Shown piece by piece: positions 15,905-24,880 of a stretch of DNA of 64,000 nucleotides. Within the stretch, counting starts at the first letter, position 1. Each line of letters opens with the position of its first letter. The notes beneath the pieces were generated by a model. It saw nothing but the letters and a program-made list of their open reading frames with translations, was not told the DNA's origin and ran no database searches. The stretch comes from Halobellus clavatus (lineage in GTDB: Archaea > Halobacteriota > Halobacteria > Halobacteriales > Haloferacaceae). The translations under genes were made by a program, and so were the position numbers. The stretch covers positions 186,001 through 250,000 of the forward strand of contig NZ_FNPB01000002.1 of the NCBI RefSeq assembly GCF_900107195.1. Reading direction: 5' to 3'.

Positions 15905-16894
15905 TCAGAACGGTAACGACAGGGGGACCGACCCCTTGGTGTAGCCCTCGATCCGTCCCGACGGTCTGAGTCGAAAGACCGCGGCCGGGCGGTGGTGGAC
16001 CTCTGGCTGTTCTGCGACGATCGACTGCCACTCGTCGTCGGGGAACGACGAACAGTCCACGAAGAGGACGACGCCGCCACCGTGTTCCTCTAACTGCCCG
16101 TCGGACTTCGTGGCGGCGGTGTCACGGACGGCGGCGATCGGCGTTCCCGCGCGGCGATCGGTCGTCGGCGTGGGCCGCGTGACTTCGACCAGCACCCCGT
16201 CGCCGTCCTTCTCCGCCCGGTAGTCGATGGCGTGACCGGTCGAGACGTCGATCTCGGGTTCGATCTCGTAGCCCGCCTCGACGAGCAGGTGACCGACGTT
16301 CAACTCGCCCATCGCCGCAGTCATTCGCGTGAGATCGAGGTACTCAGAGGTGCCGAGTTTCCCGGCCATCACCTCCCGCCAGTCGTCGAGTGCGCGGGTC
16401 CGCAGGAACGACTCGTAGAACTCCAGCGATTCCGCTCGCGTCGCGTCGGGGAACCCCGCGGCGTGCTCGTCGAAGAAGTCGCGGGTCGTCTCGCGGCCGT
16501 CTTTCGAGAGAAACACGGGGAGAAAGAACCACGAGAGGTGCGGGTACGGTTCGAGCCACGGACTCTCCTCGTGGAGTTGCGCGGTGAGTTCTCTGGTCGC
16601 CCACCGGGAGATGTCCGCCGGCACGTGTTCGAAGCTGTACTTTTCGGTCCGCCAGAGCGCCTCGGGCGTTTCGGTGTTACCGAGCCAGTAGGCCTCGTCG
16701 TCGTTCCACAGAAACAGCGCGATGTCGCCGTTGTCCATCTCGAACCGTTCGCCGGCGTACCCTTCGGGGGACCGGAACCAGGGGTCGAGACGGGTCGCAC
16801 CCAGATTCCGGTCTAAATCCCGGTAAACCTGGCCGACTACCCGGTCTTCGGTCCAGCGACCGGGGGCGTATCTAAAGCGTAGGGGACGTGCCAC
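15905..16894 (-). CDS. DUF5784 family protein, possible PD-(D/E)xK fold
   Basis: 329 residues, conserved haloarchaeal protein of unknown function. The N-terminal two-thirds is helical and Trp-rich (SRWATRELTAQLHEESPWLE). From about residue 210 the pattern changes: a helix NVGHLLVEAGYEIEPEID, then GHAIDYRAEKDGDGVLVEVT. This looks like the core of PD-(D/E)xK nucleases (helix, then Asp on one strand and E-x-[KT] on the next), followed by a strand GGVVLFVDCSSFP. That fold assignment is my inference. It converges with the DUF5789 gene, and is divergent from DUF5786. Confidence 0.8.
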   Translation of the reverse strand: MARPLRFRYAPGRWTEDRVVGQVYRDLDRNLGATRLDPWFRSPEGYAGERFEMDNGDIALFLWNDDEAYWLGNTETPEALWRTEKYSFEHVPADISRWATRELTAQLHEESPWLEPYPHLSWFFLPVFLSKDGRETTRDFFDEHAAGFPDATRAESLEFYESFLRTRALDDWREVMAGKLGTSEYLDLTRMTAAMGELNVGHLLVEAGYEIEPEIDVSTGHAIDYRAEKDGDGVLVEVTRPTPTTDRRAGTPIAAVRDTAATKSDGQLEEHGGGVVLFVDCSSFPDDEWQSIVAEQPEVHHRPAAVFRLRPSGRIEGYTKGSVPLSLPF

Positions 16895-17010
16895 ACTGAA
16901 TCTAGCGGACGAACCGGTTTATATTGTCGCTTCCGAGATCGAATCACTGCTCTACAGGGGTCGCTCGGCGATACATATATGTGGGTTACACTCTCACGGT
17001 ACATTGTACC

Positions 17011-17181
17011 ATGTCGATGGGCGCATACGACGATGACGAACACGAGCGTCGCGAGCGGAAGAACGGTGCGGTCGATACGGACTTCGACGACGACCGAACG
17101 GTCTACCGCGGATCCGTCGAGTACGACACCGGCGAGTCGACCGAGGCGCTCCTCGACCAGTTTCAAGAAGTCAAAGACTGA
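17011..17181 (+). CDS. DUF5786 family small acidic protein
   Basis: 56 residues from MSMGAYDDDEHERRERKNG; the open frame upstream is excluded because it crosses the promoter (ATACATATAT near 16972-16981). The middle DFDDDRTVYRGSVEYDTGES and the end TEALLDQFQEVKD are typical of the short DUF5786 proteins known from haloarchaea. Very acidic, no cysteine or membrane segment. Function unknown. Confidence 0.82.
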   Translation: MSMGAYDDDEHERRERKNGAVDTDFDDDRTVYRGSVEYDTGESTEALLDQFQEVKD

Positions 17182-17198
17182 CGCGGCCGGCGCGTTTC

Positions 17199-17912
17199 TC
17201 AACGAATGCGGAGCGTCGCCATCGCCGCCACCGAGACGACGGTGACCGCGACGATGTGACCGCCGACAGCGACGAGCAGCACTGGCCGATCGAGGAGGAA
17301 CGGAACCATCGCGAGTTGCGTCAGGCCGAATCCGACGTTCAACGCGTCGAGTCGGCGGAGCCGACGGGCCGTTGCCGGGTCGAACGCGTAGCGCCACGAA
17401 CGCCACAGGGCCACCACCGCACCCCACCACGACGTGCCGATCCGATAGCAGAGGTCCCAGAGGATCAACAGCGTGAGATACACCACCGGCACGGGCGGGT
17501 CGGGGCCGAACAGCCCCGTGAGGAGCGTCGGGTCGGCGGTTCGCGGGTCGAAGATGAACAGGTGTGTCACCAGCGCGACGAACGCGAGGATGCCCAGGAC
17601 GACCTCGATACTCGATCCGAAGAGCAGCCGGCGGTACGGTTCCGGGAGATCGAGTTCCCGGGTCCGGCGACCGAACTGTCGCATCACGCCGCTGCCCGCC
17701 GCGGCGACGACGACGGCGACCGTCCCGGGAAGGACGGCGTCCCAGAGATCGTACACCAGTGCGAGCACGACAATGCCGGTCTGAAAGATCCCCAGTTGCA
17801 CCGCGATCGCCTGTCGGTCCGAGAGTTCGACGCCGGGGATCGCCCCGACGATACTCTCGTACACCCACGTCTCGCCGTACGGTTCGGATCCCCTGAGGTT
17901 CGAGCGGGCCAT
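17199..17912 (-). CDS. Conserved polytopic membrane protein
   Basis: 237 residues, six or more hydrophobic segments (about 35-58, 62-80, 101-124, 140-160, 190-205, 210-232). Unrecognised family. Polar spots include GRRTRELDLPEPYRRLLFG and SWRYAFDPATARRLRRLD in the loops. Its ATG overlaps the stop codon of the upstream SDR gene (TGATG), so the two are translationally coupled and probably act together. It converges with the DUF5786 gene. No transport signature is visible. Confidence 0.75.
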   Translation of the reverse strand: MARSNLRGSEPYGETWVYESIVGAIPGVELSDRQAIAVQLGIFQTGIVVLALVYDLWDAVLPGTVAVVVAAAGSGVMRQFGRRTRELDLPEPYRRLLFGSSIEVVLGILAFVALVTHLFIFDPRTADPTLLTGLFGPDPPVPVVYLTLLILWDLCYRIGTSWWGAVVALWRSWRYAFDPATARRLRRLDALNVGFGLTQLAMVPFLLDRPVLLVAVGGHIVAVTVVSVAAMATLRIR

Positions 17913-18844
17913 CAGCGACCGCCCGTCCGAGCCGTCGACGATTCACTCGATCGAGGCGAGCCGCCGTCGCCGGCGAGCGCCCTGTCGACGGCCTCGTCGA
18001 ACGGCGTCAGGTCCACGTCGATGAGGGATTCGATGCCGTGATCGCGGACGACGACGGGGTTCCGGAGCCCGTCGATCAACGGTCGCGCGACGGCCGTTGG
18101 GACGTCGGTGACGAGGCCGATCCACAGCGACGACAACCGCGTCGACAGCACCGGCACGGGCAGGACGGTCGGGCGCCGCCCACGCCTGGCCCCGACGCGA
18201 AGGAGGATCTCGCGGTAGGTCAAGACGTCCGGTCCGCCGATCTCGTAGGTCTCGTCCGCCGTCTCGGGTACCGAGAGCACGCCGACCAGATACTCGATGG
18301 CGTCGTCGACGAAGATGGGCTGACACTCGGTGTCGACCCATCGCGGCGTCACCATCACCGGCAGGCGCGAGGACAGCTGTCGGATCATCTCGAAGCTGGC
18401 CGACCCGGATCCGATCAGGATCGCCGCTCGGAGGGTCGTGAGGTCGTACGCGCCCGCCTCGAGGATGCGCTCGACCTCGCGGCGCGAGCGGAGGTGTTCT
18501 GAGAGCCGGTCGCGCTCCTCGCCGAGTCCACCCAGGTAGACGACGCGCTCGACGCCGTGGTCGCCGGCCGCCTGCGCGAAGTTCTCGGCGGCCCGGCGGT
18601 CTCGGGCCTCGAAGTCGGCCCCCGAACGCATCGAGTGCACGAGGTAGTACGCCGCCTCGACGTCCAGTGCGGCGTCGAAGCTGCCCGGTTCCAGCAGATC
18701 GCCTTCGACGACCCGGACGCCGTCGGGCGCGTCGTACCCGCCGGCATCGCGGACGAGAGCCGTCACCTCGTGGCCGGCATCGAGAAGCGCGGGGACGAGA
18801 CGGCTACCGACGAAGCCCGTCGCACCCGTTACGAGAACGTCCAT
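17912..18844 (-). CDS. NAD(P)-binding SDR-family protein (NDUFA9/YbjT-like)
   Basis: 310 residues. Rossmann motif at the very N terminus MDVLVTGATGFVGSRLVPAL, then VVEGDLLEPGSF, YLVHSMRSGADFEARDRRAA and ERVVYLGGLGEE. The last replaces the classic YxxxK catalytic motif, which is absent, so this is an atypical extended SDR of the NDUFA9/YbjT kind, possibly binding rather than reducing. The C-terminal half holds YEIGGPDVLTYREILLR. The final ~20 residues are Ser/Arg-rich. Its stop overlaps the start of the membrane-protein gene. Confidence 0.85.
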   Translation of the reverse strand: MDVLVTGATGFVGSRLVPALLDAGHEVTALVRDAGGYDAPDGVRVVEGDLLEPGSFDAALDVEAAYYLVHSMRSGADFEARDRRAAENFAQAAGDHGVERVVYLGGLGEERDRLSEHLRSRREVERILEAGAYDLTTLRAAILIGSGSASFEMIRQLSSRLPVMVTPRWVDTECQPIFVDDAIEYLVGVLSVPETADETYEIGGPDVLTYREILLRVGARRGRRPTVLPVPVLSTRLSSLWIGLVTDVPTAVARPLIDGLRNPVVVRDHGIESLIDVDLTPFDEAVDRALAGDGGSPRSSESSTARTGGR

Positions 18845-18893
18845 AGCGACGAATCGTCCCCGAGGCGGTTAACGGTTCTCGCCTCGGTCGCAC

Positions 18894-19775
18894 TCACTCC
18901 TCGCCGACGGCGTCCCACCCGGGCGTCTCCGGCGCGCCGCGGGCGACCGCTACGTCGTCGGCAGCCGGGGCGTCGTCGACGCGGTCCCCGACGGCACCGG
19001 CGGCGTCGCGCCACTCGGCGAGCACGTGCCCCGCCCACGAGTCAGCGTCGAGCACGTCAGCCGTCGCCTTCGCCGCACGCTCCTCGTCGATCGCGAGCGA
19101 CCCGGGATGCGACCCGGCCGCGACGCCGACGAACGCGGCCCGGTCCGTATCGGTGAGCGCGCCCGCTTCGAGCCGGGCGACGATGCCGGAGAGTTCCTCG
19201 GGCTGGGGGTATGCGAACACCTTCGCACCGATCGCCTGTGGACCGAGCAGCGGCCCGTTGTCCCCCTCCGGTTCGTCGTCGAGGAGGCGGTCGCCGCCGA
19301 ACTCGCGCTCGACGCGCTCGCACTCCGATTCGACGTCGAGATCGAGGTTTCGGCTGGGGTAGGTCGCGCACTCGTCGGGGTACAGATCCCCGCCGTGAAT
19401 CCGACACTGGAGCGTCTCGGGGTCGAGAAAGGCACAGGTGTCGAGCCAGCGTTCCTCGGTCCCGAAGGGGGCCACCGGCTTGGGGGTCTTCCGGAGTCCG
19501 ACGAAGAACGCCGGTCGGCCGTCGATCGCCGCGAGGCGGACGCCGTCGACGACGACGCTGGACGTGTCTTCGTCGACGCGCCAGAGCCGCGGCCTGAGGA
19601 CGTCGCCGAGGCCCCGCTCGACGAACTGTGCGACCTCGTCGCGTGTTAGCGGGACGAAGTTGTAGACGTCGTCGAGGGGGTCGCCGGGCCCGCGATGCTC
19701 GTGGGCCGACGGGGCCTCGGCGATCGGTCGCCAATCGAGACAGCACCCGGCACAGCCCTCGCAGTGTAGTTCCAT
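18894..19775 (-). CDS. YkgJ-type Cys-cluster (Fe-S or zinc) protein
   Basis: 293 residues. The N terminus MELHCEGCAGCCLDWRP has the CxxCxxCC cluster of the YkgJ family; a second group CAFLDPETLQCRIHGGDLYP and the later CATYPSRNLDLD complete it. These are small-domain proteins thought to bind iron-sulfur or zinc, with unknown roles. The last ~100 residues are an Ala/Asp-rich helical extension. It begins 6 bases after the universal-stress gene upstream, so it is in the same leftward unit as the permease. Confidence 0.85.
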   Translation of the reverse strand: MELHCEGCAGCCLDWRPIAEAPSAHEHRGPGDPLDDVYNFVPLTRDEVAQFVERGLGDVLRPRLWRVDEDTSSVVVDGVRLAAIDGRPAFFVGLRKTPKPVAPFGTEERWLDTCAFLDPETLQCRIHGGDLYPDECATYPSRNLDLDVESECERVEREFGGDRLLDDEPEGDNGPLLGPQAIGAKVFAYPQPEELSGIVARLEAGALTDTDRAAFVGVAAGSHPGSLAIDEERAAKATADVLDADSWAGHVLAEWRDAAGAVGDRVDDAPAADDVAVARGAPETPGWDAVGEE

Positions 19776-19781
19776 CGCCGT

Positions 19782-20699
19782 TTACTCCCCCGAACCGTGG
19801 GCCGCCCCCGACGCATCGGCATCAGCCGATGGGTCGTCCGGCTCCGCCTCGGAGGGCGTCCGATCGCGGAGGACGAGCACGGGTGCGACCGCGCCGGTGG
19901 CGATCCGCTCGGCGTCGTCGCCGAGGAGCACACTCACGACCGATCCCGTCCCCTCGCGCATCACGATCACGTCCGCGTCCGCAGAGCGTTCGACGATATC
20001 CCGCACCGGCGTCGCCGTCACCGACGTCTCGGTGGTGACGGTCGCCGAGTCGACCCCCCGTTCACGGAGTTCCTCGGCGGCGCGCTCGACAGCGCGGGCG
20101 GGATCGAAGTCGTCCCCCTCGGCGGTGAGCCCCCAGAGCGTCACACGGTCGTTCTCGCCCTCGATGAGCGTCGTGACCAGATCCGCGAGGCGGTCGTCGT
20201 CGATCGGTTCACGGATCGGGACGAGCACCTCGTCGATGTCGCCGGTCGGATTCGGCAGGAGCACCGCCGTCGCGCCGACCTCCCCGGCGACGCGATCGAT
20301 CGTCTGCTGGCGGCCGTGAGTGAACACGACTCGGGTCTCGGGGTCGCTCCCGGCGTCGCGGAACGCGTCCGCGAGGTCTTCGATGGCTTCACGCGCGCGC
20401 TCCTCGAACTGCAGGCTCGCCTGCTCGGTCGGGGTCTGCTCCGGGAGCTCGTGGTACGCGAGCAGCACCTCCTTGGTGGGCGCCAGGAACTCCACCAGTG
20501 ACTCCGAGACGGTCTCGCCATCCAGGACGGCCAACGGGAGGAGGACCACCGGCGGCTCCCGGATCGCCAGCCCGCCGGCGGTGGCCCGGTCGGGCTCCGG
20601 ATCGGTGCTGCGGTCACGCGCCTCCGTTTCGGTGCTGGTCACCGGGTCCGCGTCGGGACCGGTTTCCGCCTCGTCAGCGGTCGTTCGGTCGTCTGACAT
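19782..20699 (-). CDS. Universal stress protein family, two-domain
   Basis: 305 residues. After an acidic, Thr-rich first ~50 residues come two UspA-like halves: LLPLAVLDGETVSESLVEFL with RVVFTHGRQQTIDRVAGEVG, and VLVPIREPIDDDRLADLVTT with DVIVMREGTGSVVSVLLGDD and ERIATGAVAPVLVL. Usp proteins next to APC permeases are common in haloarchaea and sometimes fused to them. It starts 2 bases after the permease gene, which suggests the Usp part regulates transport. The C-terminal tail is acidic. Confidence 0.88.
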   Translation of the reverse strand: MSDDRTTADEAETGPDADPVTSTETEARDRSTDPEPDRATAGGLAIREPPVVLLPLAVLDGETVSESLVEFLAPTKEVLLAYHELPEQTPTEQASLQFEERAREAIEDLADAFRDAGSDPETRVVFTHGRQQTIDRVAGEVGATAVLLPNPTGDIDEVLVPIREPIDDDRLADLVTTLIEGENDRVTLWGLTAEGDDFDPARAVERAAEELRERGVDSATVTTETSVTATPVRDIVERSADADVIVMREGTGSVVSVLLGDDAERIATGAVAPVLVLRDRTPSEAEPDDPSADADASGAAHGSGE

Positions 20700-20701
20700 C
20701 G

Positions 20702-22144
20702 TTACAGCACTCCCTTGAGTTGCACGTCGTCGGCGTAGTACTTGTACCACCCGGCGGACGCCAGCATAATCGCGATCCCGATGATCTGCGATGTCGGCTG
20801 CATAAACAGAATCAGCCCCGCACTCGATACCGCGCCGAGGCCGGCGACGAGCGGGTACGCCGGGACCCGAAACGCGGGATCGTACCACTCGGGCTCGTCC
20901 CGCCGCATCGCGAAGAGCGCGACGCACATCAGGCTGTACATCACCAGGTGGAGGAACGAGGCGACCTCCGCGAGCACCTCGACTTCGCCGAGCGCGACGA
21001 GGACGAGGACCGGCCCGCCAGCCATCGACAGGGCGACGTGCGGCGTCCCGTACCGGAGGTTCACCCGGCCAGCGATGCCGGGAACGAGCGCGTCCTTGCT
21101 CACCGCGAACACGGCCCGGGAGGTAGAGAGGATCGAGGCGTTAGCGCTCGAAACCGTCGCGAGCAACCCCGCGATGAGGATCGCGATCGCGCCGGCCCGT
21201 CCACCGAAGTTGCGGGCGACTTCGACGATGGCGGTCTCGCCGAACGACGCGAGCGCGGCGCTGCCGAACGCGCTCGTCGCGACGAAGATGGTCGCGACGT
21301 AGAGCACGCCCACGAGTACCACCGAGGCGATCATCGCCAGCGGGAGGTTCCGTCCCGGTCGCTTGATGTCGCCGGCGACGGTCGCGACCTGGGCGAAGCC
21401 GAGATACGACGTGAACACGAGCGCAGCGGTCGTGAACACCGGCGTCGCTCCGAACGGAGCGAACGTCTCGGGCGTGCTGGCGCGGCCGAACACCCCCAGC
21501 GCGTCGAGGCCGCCGTACCCCAGGAAGATGACCAGGATCGTGAGCAACAGTCCGACGACGTAGTTCTGGAGTGCGGCGGCGTTCTCGGTGCCGAAGAGGT
21601 TCAGCGCAGTCAGGAACACGCCGAACAGGAGCGCCAGCGGGACGACGACCGGCACGCCCGCGACGTCGACGCCGGCCTCCGCGAGCACGGCAGCCGCGTA
21701 GTTGCCGAAGCCGACGAGGTAGAACGCGGTCGCGAACACCAGTCCGAGCCAGATGCTGATCCCGACGATGGCTCCAGGGAGCGCGCCGAGTGCGCGAGAG
21801 ATGAAGTAGTACCCGCCGCCGGACTTCGGCATCGCGGTCGCCAACTCGGAGGCGGGGAGCGCGACCAGCAGCGCGATGATCGCTCCGAGCCCGAACGAGA
21901 CGGCCGCGGCCGGCCCGGCCCGTCCGGCCGCGATGCCCGGGAAGACGAAGATGCCCGCCCCGATCATCGTCCCGACCCCGATGGCGATGCCGCCGGTGAG
22001 CCCGATCGTCCGCTCCAGTTCCGTTCCGGTCTCGGTGACGGACGGTTCGTCGGTCCCCTCCGGTGTCGAGACGATGGCCGTCTGTGGCGTCTCCCCCGCC
22101 CGGTTCTCGCCGCTGGCGACGGTCTCCTCGCCCGAAGCTGTCAT
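20702..22144 (-). CDS. APC family amino-acid permease
   Basis: 480 residues, about 12 transmembrane segments. The N-terminal part has the family consensus [19 protein letters not shown] followed by [20 protein letters not shown] and [20 protein letters not shown]. Further helices run to residue 470, and the tail is short. It probably imports an amino acid or related organic cation using an ion gradient. It is the first gene of a leftward run with a universal stress protein and a YkgJ protein. The N-terminal ~35 residues are Thr/Glu-rich and cytoplasmic. Confidence 0.92.
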   Translation of the reverse strand: MTASGEETVASGENRAGETPQTAIVSTPEGTDEPSVTETGTELERTIGLTGGIAIGVGTMIGAGIFVFPGIAAGRAGPAAAVSFGLGAIIALLVALPASELATAMPKSGGGYYFISRALGALPGAIVGISIWLGLVFATAFYLVGFGNYAAAVLAEAGVDVAGVPVVVPLALLFGVFLTALNLFGTENAAALQNYVVGLLLTILVIFLGYGGLDALGVFGRASTPETFAPFGATPVFTTAALVFTSYLGFAQVATVAGDIKRPGRNLPLAMIASVVLVGVLYVATIFVATSAFGSAALASFGETAIVEVARNFGGRAGAIAILIAGLLATVSSANASILSTSRAVFAVSKDALVPGIAGRVNLRYGTPHVALSMAGGPVLVLVALGEVEVLAEVASFLHLVMYSLMCVALFAMRRDEPEWYDPAFRVPAYPLVAGLGAVSSAGLILFMQPTSQIIGIAIMLASAGWYKYYADDVQLKGVL

Positions 22145-22261
22145 TGTGCGTTACCTTCCCGCCCCCGAGAAGTAGAAACTATGCCAACTCACGATCGAGT
22201 CCCTTTTCGAACGCCGGGACGGTGCCGGAGCACGTTTGTCCCTCCGGGCCCTCGCGCCGAT

Positions 22262-22465
22262 ATGACGAGCGAACCCTGCGAGGCCTGCGGCCGGTCGGTC
22301 CGGATCGCCGGCGGCATCGGCGACTTCTGGTCGTTCGAGACCGACGCCACCGGCGGGATGACGCTCGAACTCGCCGACGGCGGGGAGTACTTCCTATGTC
22401 TCGACTGCATCGACCGCTTACCCGAGGATCGCGACGTGACGAGCGACGACGTCGAGTCGCTGTGA
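22262..22465 (+). CDS. Small zinc-finger protein
   Basis: 67 residues from MTSEPCEACGRSVRIAGGIG; the frame is open far upstream antisense to the permease, which is only a shadow. Two CxxC pairs (CEAC near residue 6 and CLDC near 48) form a probable zinc-binding site, with FWSFETDATGGMTLEL and GGEYFLCLDCIDRLPEDRDV between and after. This is a short haloarchaeal family of unknown function. It lies directly before the XPD-like helicase on the same strand (68-base gap). Confidence 0.78.
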   Translation: MTSEPCEACGRSVRIAGGIGDFWSFETDATGGMTLELADGGEYFLCLDCIDRLPEDRDVTSDDVESL

Positions 22466-22533
22466 GCCGTCCGGTGCCCGCGCCGGTCACTCGGGCCTGA
22501 AGGGTTTTTATCCGAGTACGGCACAGGACCGGT

Positions 22534-24393
22534 GTGGACCCCGATCGGATCCCCGAGTCGTTTCCGGCCCCGAGCTTCCGCGGCGCGCAAGAACAGGCGC
22601 TCGCGGACATCCGCGACGCCTTCGCGGCCGGGAACGACGTGGTTCTCGTCCGCGCACCGACCGGGAGCGGCAAGTCACTCCTCGCGCGGTCGGTCGCCGG
22701 CGCGGCCGCGACCACCGACGAGGTCACGCCCGCCGCGGCGACCGGTGCGTACTACACGACGCCGCAGGTCTCCCAACTCGACGACGTCGCCGCGGATCCG
22801 CTCCTCGACGATCTGAACGTCATCAGGGGCAAGTCGAACTACACCTGCATCCTGAACGGCGAGACCGACACGCCGGTCGACCGCGCGCCGTGCGCCCGGC
22901 AGTCCGGGTTCGACTGCTCGGTCCGCCATCGCTGTCCCTACTTCTCCGACCGCGCGATCGCGTCGAACCGGCGCATCGCCGCGATGACGCTCGCGTACTT
23001 TATGCAGACCGCCGGCTCCGACGTGTTCCGCAAGCGGGACGTCGTGGTGATTGACGAGGCACACGGCCTCGCGGAGTGGGCCGAAATGTACGCAACGGTC
23101 GATCTGGACCCCCGGACGGTCCCCGTCTGGGACGAGGTGGGCGTCCCGGACGTCACGGCCGACAGCGACCCGCTGGAACGGACAGTCCGCTTCGCGGAGA
23201 CGCTCGCAGGGGTCTGTGACCGTGCGAAGGACGAGCTCCTCCGCAACCCGGAACTGACGCCGGAGGAGGCCGCCCGCCGCGATCGCCTCCAGGAACTCCG
23301 CTCGGAGCTCCAGTGGTTCGTTTCGGACTATCGGGACCCCGAGAGTCCGACCACCTGGGTCGTCGACCAGCCCGACGGCGAGGGCAGTGCAATCACGATC
23401 AAGCCGCTGGATCCGGCCAGATACCTCCACCACACGGTCTGGGACCGCGGCAACAAATTCGCGCTGCTCTCGGCGACCATCCTCGACAAGGCCGCGTTCT
23501 GCCGCGGGGTCGGTCTGGACCCCGCGAACGTCGCTCTCGTCGACGTCGAACACACCTTCCCCGTCGAGCACCGCCCGCTGTACGACGTGACCCGGGGAAA
23601 GATGACCTACGACGAGCGCGACGAGACGCTGCCGAAGGTCGCCCGCGCGCTCGTCCGGATTATGGCGAATCACCCCGACGAGAAGGGACTGATCCACTGT
23701 CACTCCTATGCGATCCAGTCCGAACTCCAGACGCGACTCGCCCGGTTCGGCCTCGGCGGTCGCGTCCGCGCCCACGACCGCGAGAACCGCGACGCTGCAC
23801 TCGAATCCTGGAAGGCCACCGACGACCCCGACGTCTTCCTCTCGGTGAAGATGGAGGAGGCGCTCGATCTCGCCGGCGACCGCTGCCGGTGGCAGGTCGT
23901 CTGCAAGGCCCCGTATCTCAACACCAACGACTCACGCGTCGCGCGCCGACTCGAGGAGGGGCAGTGGTCGTGGTACCGACGCGCGGCCCTCCGCACGGTG
24001 ATCCAGGCGTGCGGACGGGTGGTCCGCGCGCCCGACGACTACGGCGCGACGTACCTCGCTGACTCGTCGCTGCTCGACCTCTTCGAGCGGACGCGCGGTG
24101 CGATGCCGGCGTGGTTCCGCGACCAGGTCGACCGACTGTCCACGCCGGACCTCCCGGCGTTCGATCAGGCCGCGCCCGGTGGCCGGACGAACGCGACACG
24201 TTCCGAGCGGCGCGAGCGGCAGCGCGACGACCCGGACTCGAACGCGGGGCGCGGTGACGCGGGGTCGACGTCCCGTTCGGCCTCTCGATCCGGCGGGTCC
24301 GCCCGGTCGTCCGGGGAGCGCTCGCCCGACCGCGAGGGCGGCGACGACAGCGACTCCGACCACCCGTTGTCGGACGTCTGGGGAGAGCGATAG
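22534..24393 (+). CDS. XPD/DinG-like ATP-dependent DNA helicase
   Basis: 619 residues from a GTG start. Superfamily 2 helicase with an Fe-S cluster domain. Walker A: VRAPTGSGKSLLARSVAG. Four cysteines that would bind the cluster are at 105, 120, 128 and 134. DEAH box: VVIDEAHGLAEW. Helicase C-terminal motifs: GLIHCHSYAIQSEL and QACGRVVRAPDDYG. The protein ends in a ~70-residue Ser/Arg/Asp-rich disordered tail (from about residue 550). XPD-like enzymes unwind DNA 5' to 3' in repair. A distinct XPD paralogue may exist elsewhere in the genome. Confidence 0.9.
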   Translation: MDPDRIPESFPAPSFRGAQEQALADIRDAFAAGNDVVLVRAPTGSGKSLLARSVAGAAATTDEVTPAAATGAYYTTPQVSQLDDVAADPLLDDLNVIRGKSNYTCILNGETDTPVDRAPCARQSGFDCSVRHRCPYFSDRAIASNRRIAAMTLAYFMQTAGSDVFRKRDVVVIDEAHGLAEWAEMYATVDLDPRTVPVWDEVGVPDVTADSDPLERTVRFAETLAGVCDRAKDELLRNPELTPEEAARRDRLQELRSELQWFVSDYRDPESPTTWVVDQPDGEGSAITIKPLDPARYLHHTVWDRGNKFALLSATILDKAAFCRGVGLDPANVALVDVEHTFPVEHRPLYDVTRGKMTYDERDETLPKVARALVRIMANHPDEKGLIHCHSYAIQSELQTRLARFGLGGRVRAHDRENRDAALESWKATDDPDVFLSVKMEEALDLAGDRCRWQVVCKAPYLNTNDSRVARRLEEGQWSWYRRAALRTVIQACGRVVRAPDDYGATYLADSSLLDLFERTRGAMPAWFRDQVDRLSTPDLPAFDQAAPGGRTNATRSERRERQRDDPDSNAGRGDAGSTSRSASRSGGSARSSGERSPDREGGDDSDSDHPLSDVWGER

Positions 24394-24439
24394 CCGGAGC
24401 GGCTGCAACACTTACCAGCGTCCCGGTGGTGGCGGGCCT

Positions 24440-24757
24440 CTGCGACAGCGTCCCCGTGATCCACTCGCGTCACTGCTCGTCGGCCTCGACGTCGCCGCCA
24501 GCCTCACGCGACTCACTGGTCGGTTCGGCGTCGCGTTCGCGACCGGGTTGTGCTGGGCCGGCGGCGTACTCACCGTCGCGGCACTCCTCGGCGTCGCGCC
24601 GACGCTGCCGATCACCGACGAACTCCGCCTCGCGCTCGGGGTGCTCGTTCTCGGCACGGGCCTGACGGCGTACGTGGCGGGGACGCTGGCCGTCCTCGAA
24701 CAGACGGTGCCCGATCCGACTCCGACCGATTCGATCCCGGGCGCGGGACAGAACTGA
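24440..24757 (+). CDS. Putative membrane protein lacking a canonical start
   Basis: The frame following the helicase reads like a real membrane protein: LASLLVGLDVAASLTRLTG, then AFATGLCWAGGVLTVAALLG, then LRLALGVLVLGTGLTAYVAG, then a Pro-rich tail. However, no ATG, GTG or TTG precedes the first helix in this frame after the helicase stop. CTG at 24440 is used here for want of better; GTG codons at 24426-24430 are in another frame, so a one-base frameshift or a base-calling error in the ~24430-24460 region would restore a start. About 105 residues, three hydrophobic segments. Confidence 0.4.
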   Translation: MRQRPRDPLASLLVGLDVAASLTRLTGRFGVAFATGLCWAGGVLTVAALLGVAPTLPITDELRLALGVLVLGTGLTAYVAGTLAVLEQTVPDPTPTDSIPGAGQN

Positions 24758-24793
24758 TCACGGCTCGTCGGATCCCCGGTGCTTCGACCAGCC

Positions 24794-24880
24794 TCAGAAC
24801 AGTAACACTGCGCCGTAGGCGACTGACGAGCCGATCATCAGAACGACGAGGATGATAGCGAGGAGCTGCTGACGATCCAT
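24794..24880 (-). CDS. 28-residue single-helix membrane peptide
   Basis: The minus strand encodes MDRQQLLAIILVVLMIGSSV followed by AYGAVLLF and a TGA. One transmembrane helix preceded by a short polar start with an Arg. The codon use is typical of the genome and a stop is in place. The MDRxxLLAIxLVxLMxGSSVAYG pattern recalls short haloarchaeal membrane peptides I have met as unnamed proteins. It is too short for usual gene calling. The spacer upstream (to 25139) contains its probable promoter. Function unknown. Confidence 0.65.
   Translation of the reverse strand: MDRQQLLAIILVVLMIGSSVAYGAVLLF

Noticed and set aside
20498-22465. 655-residue open frame on the plus strand over the permease and stress-protein genes
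   Set aside because: Its Arg/His/Asp-rich composition is typical of an antisense shadow; only its last 67 codons (from 22262) form a plausible gene.
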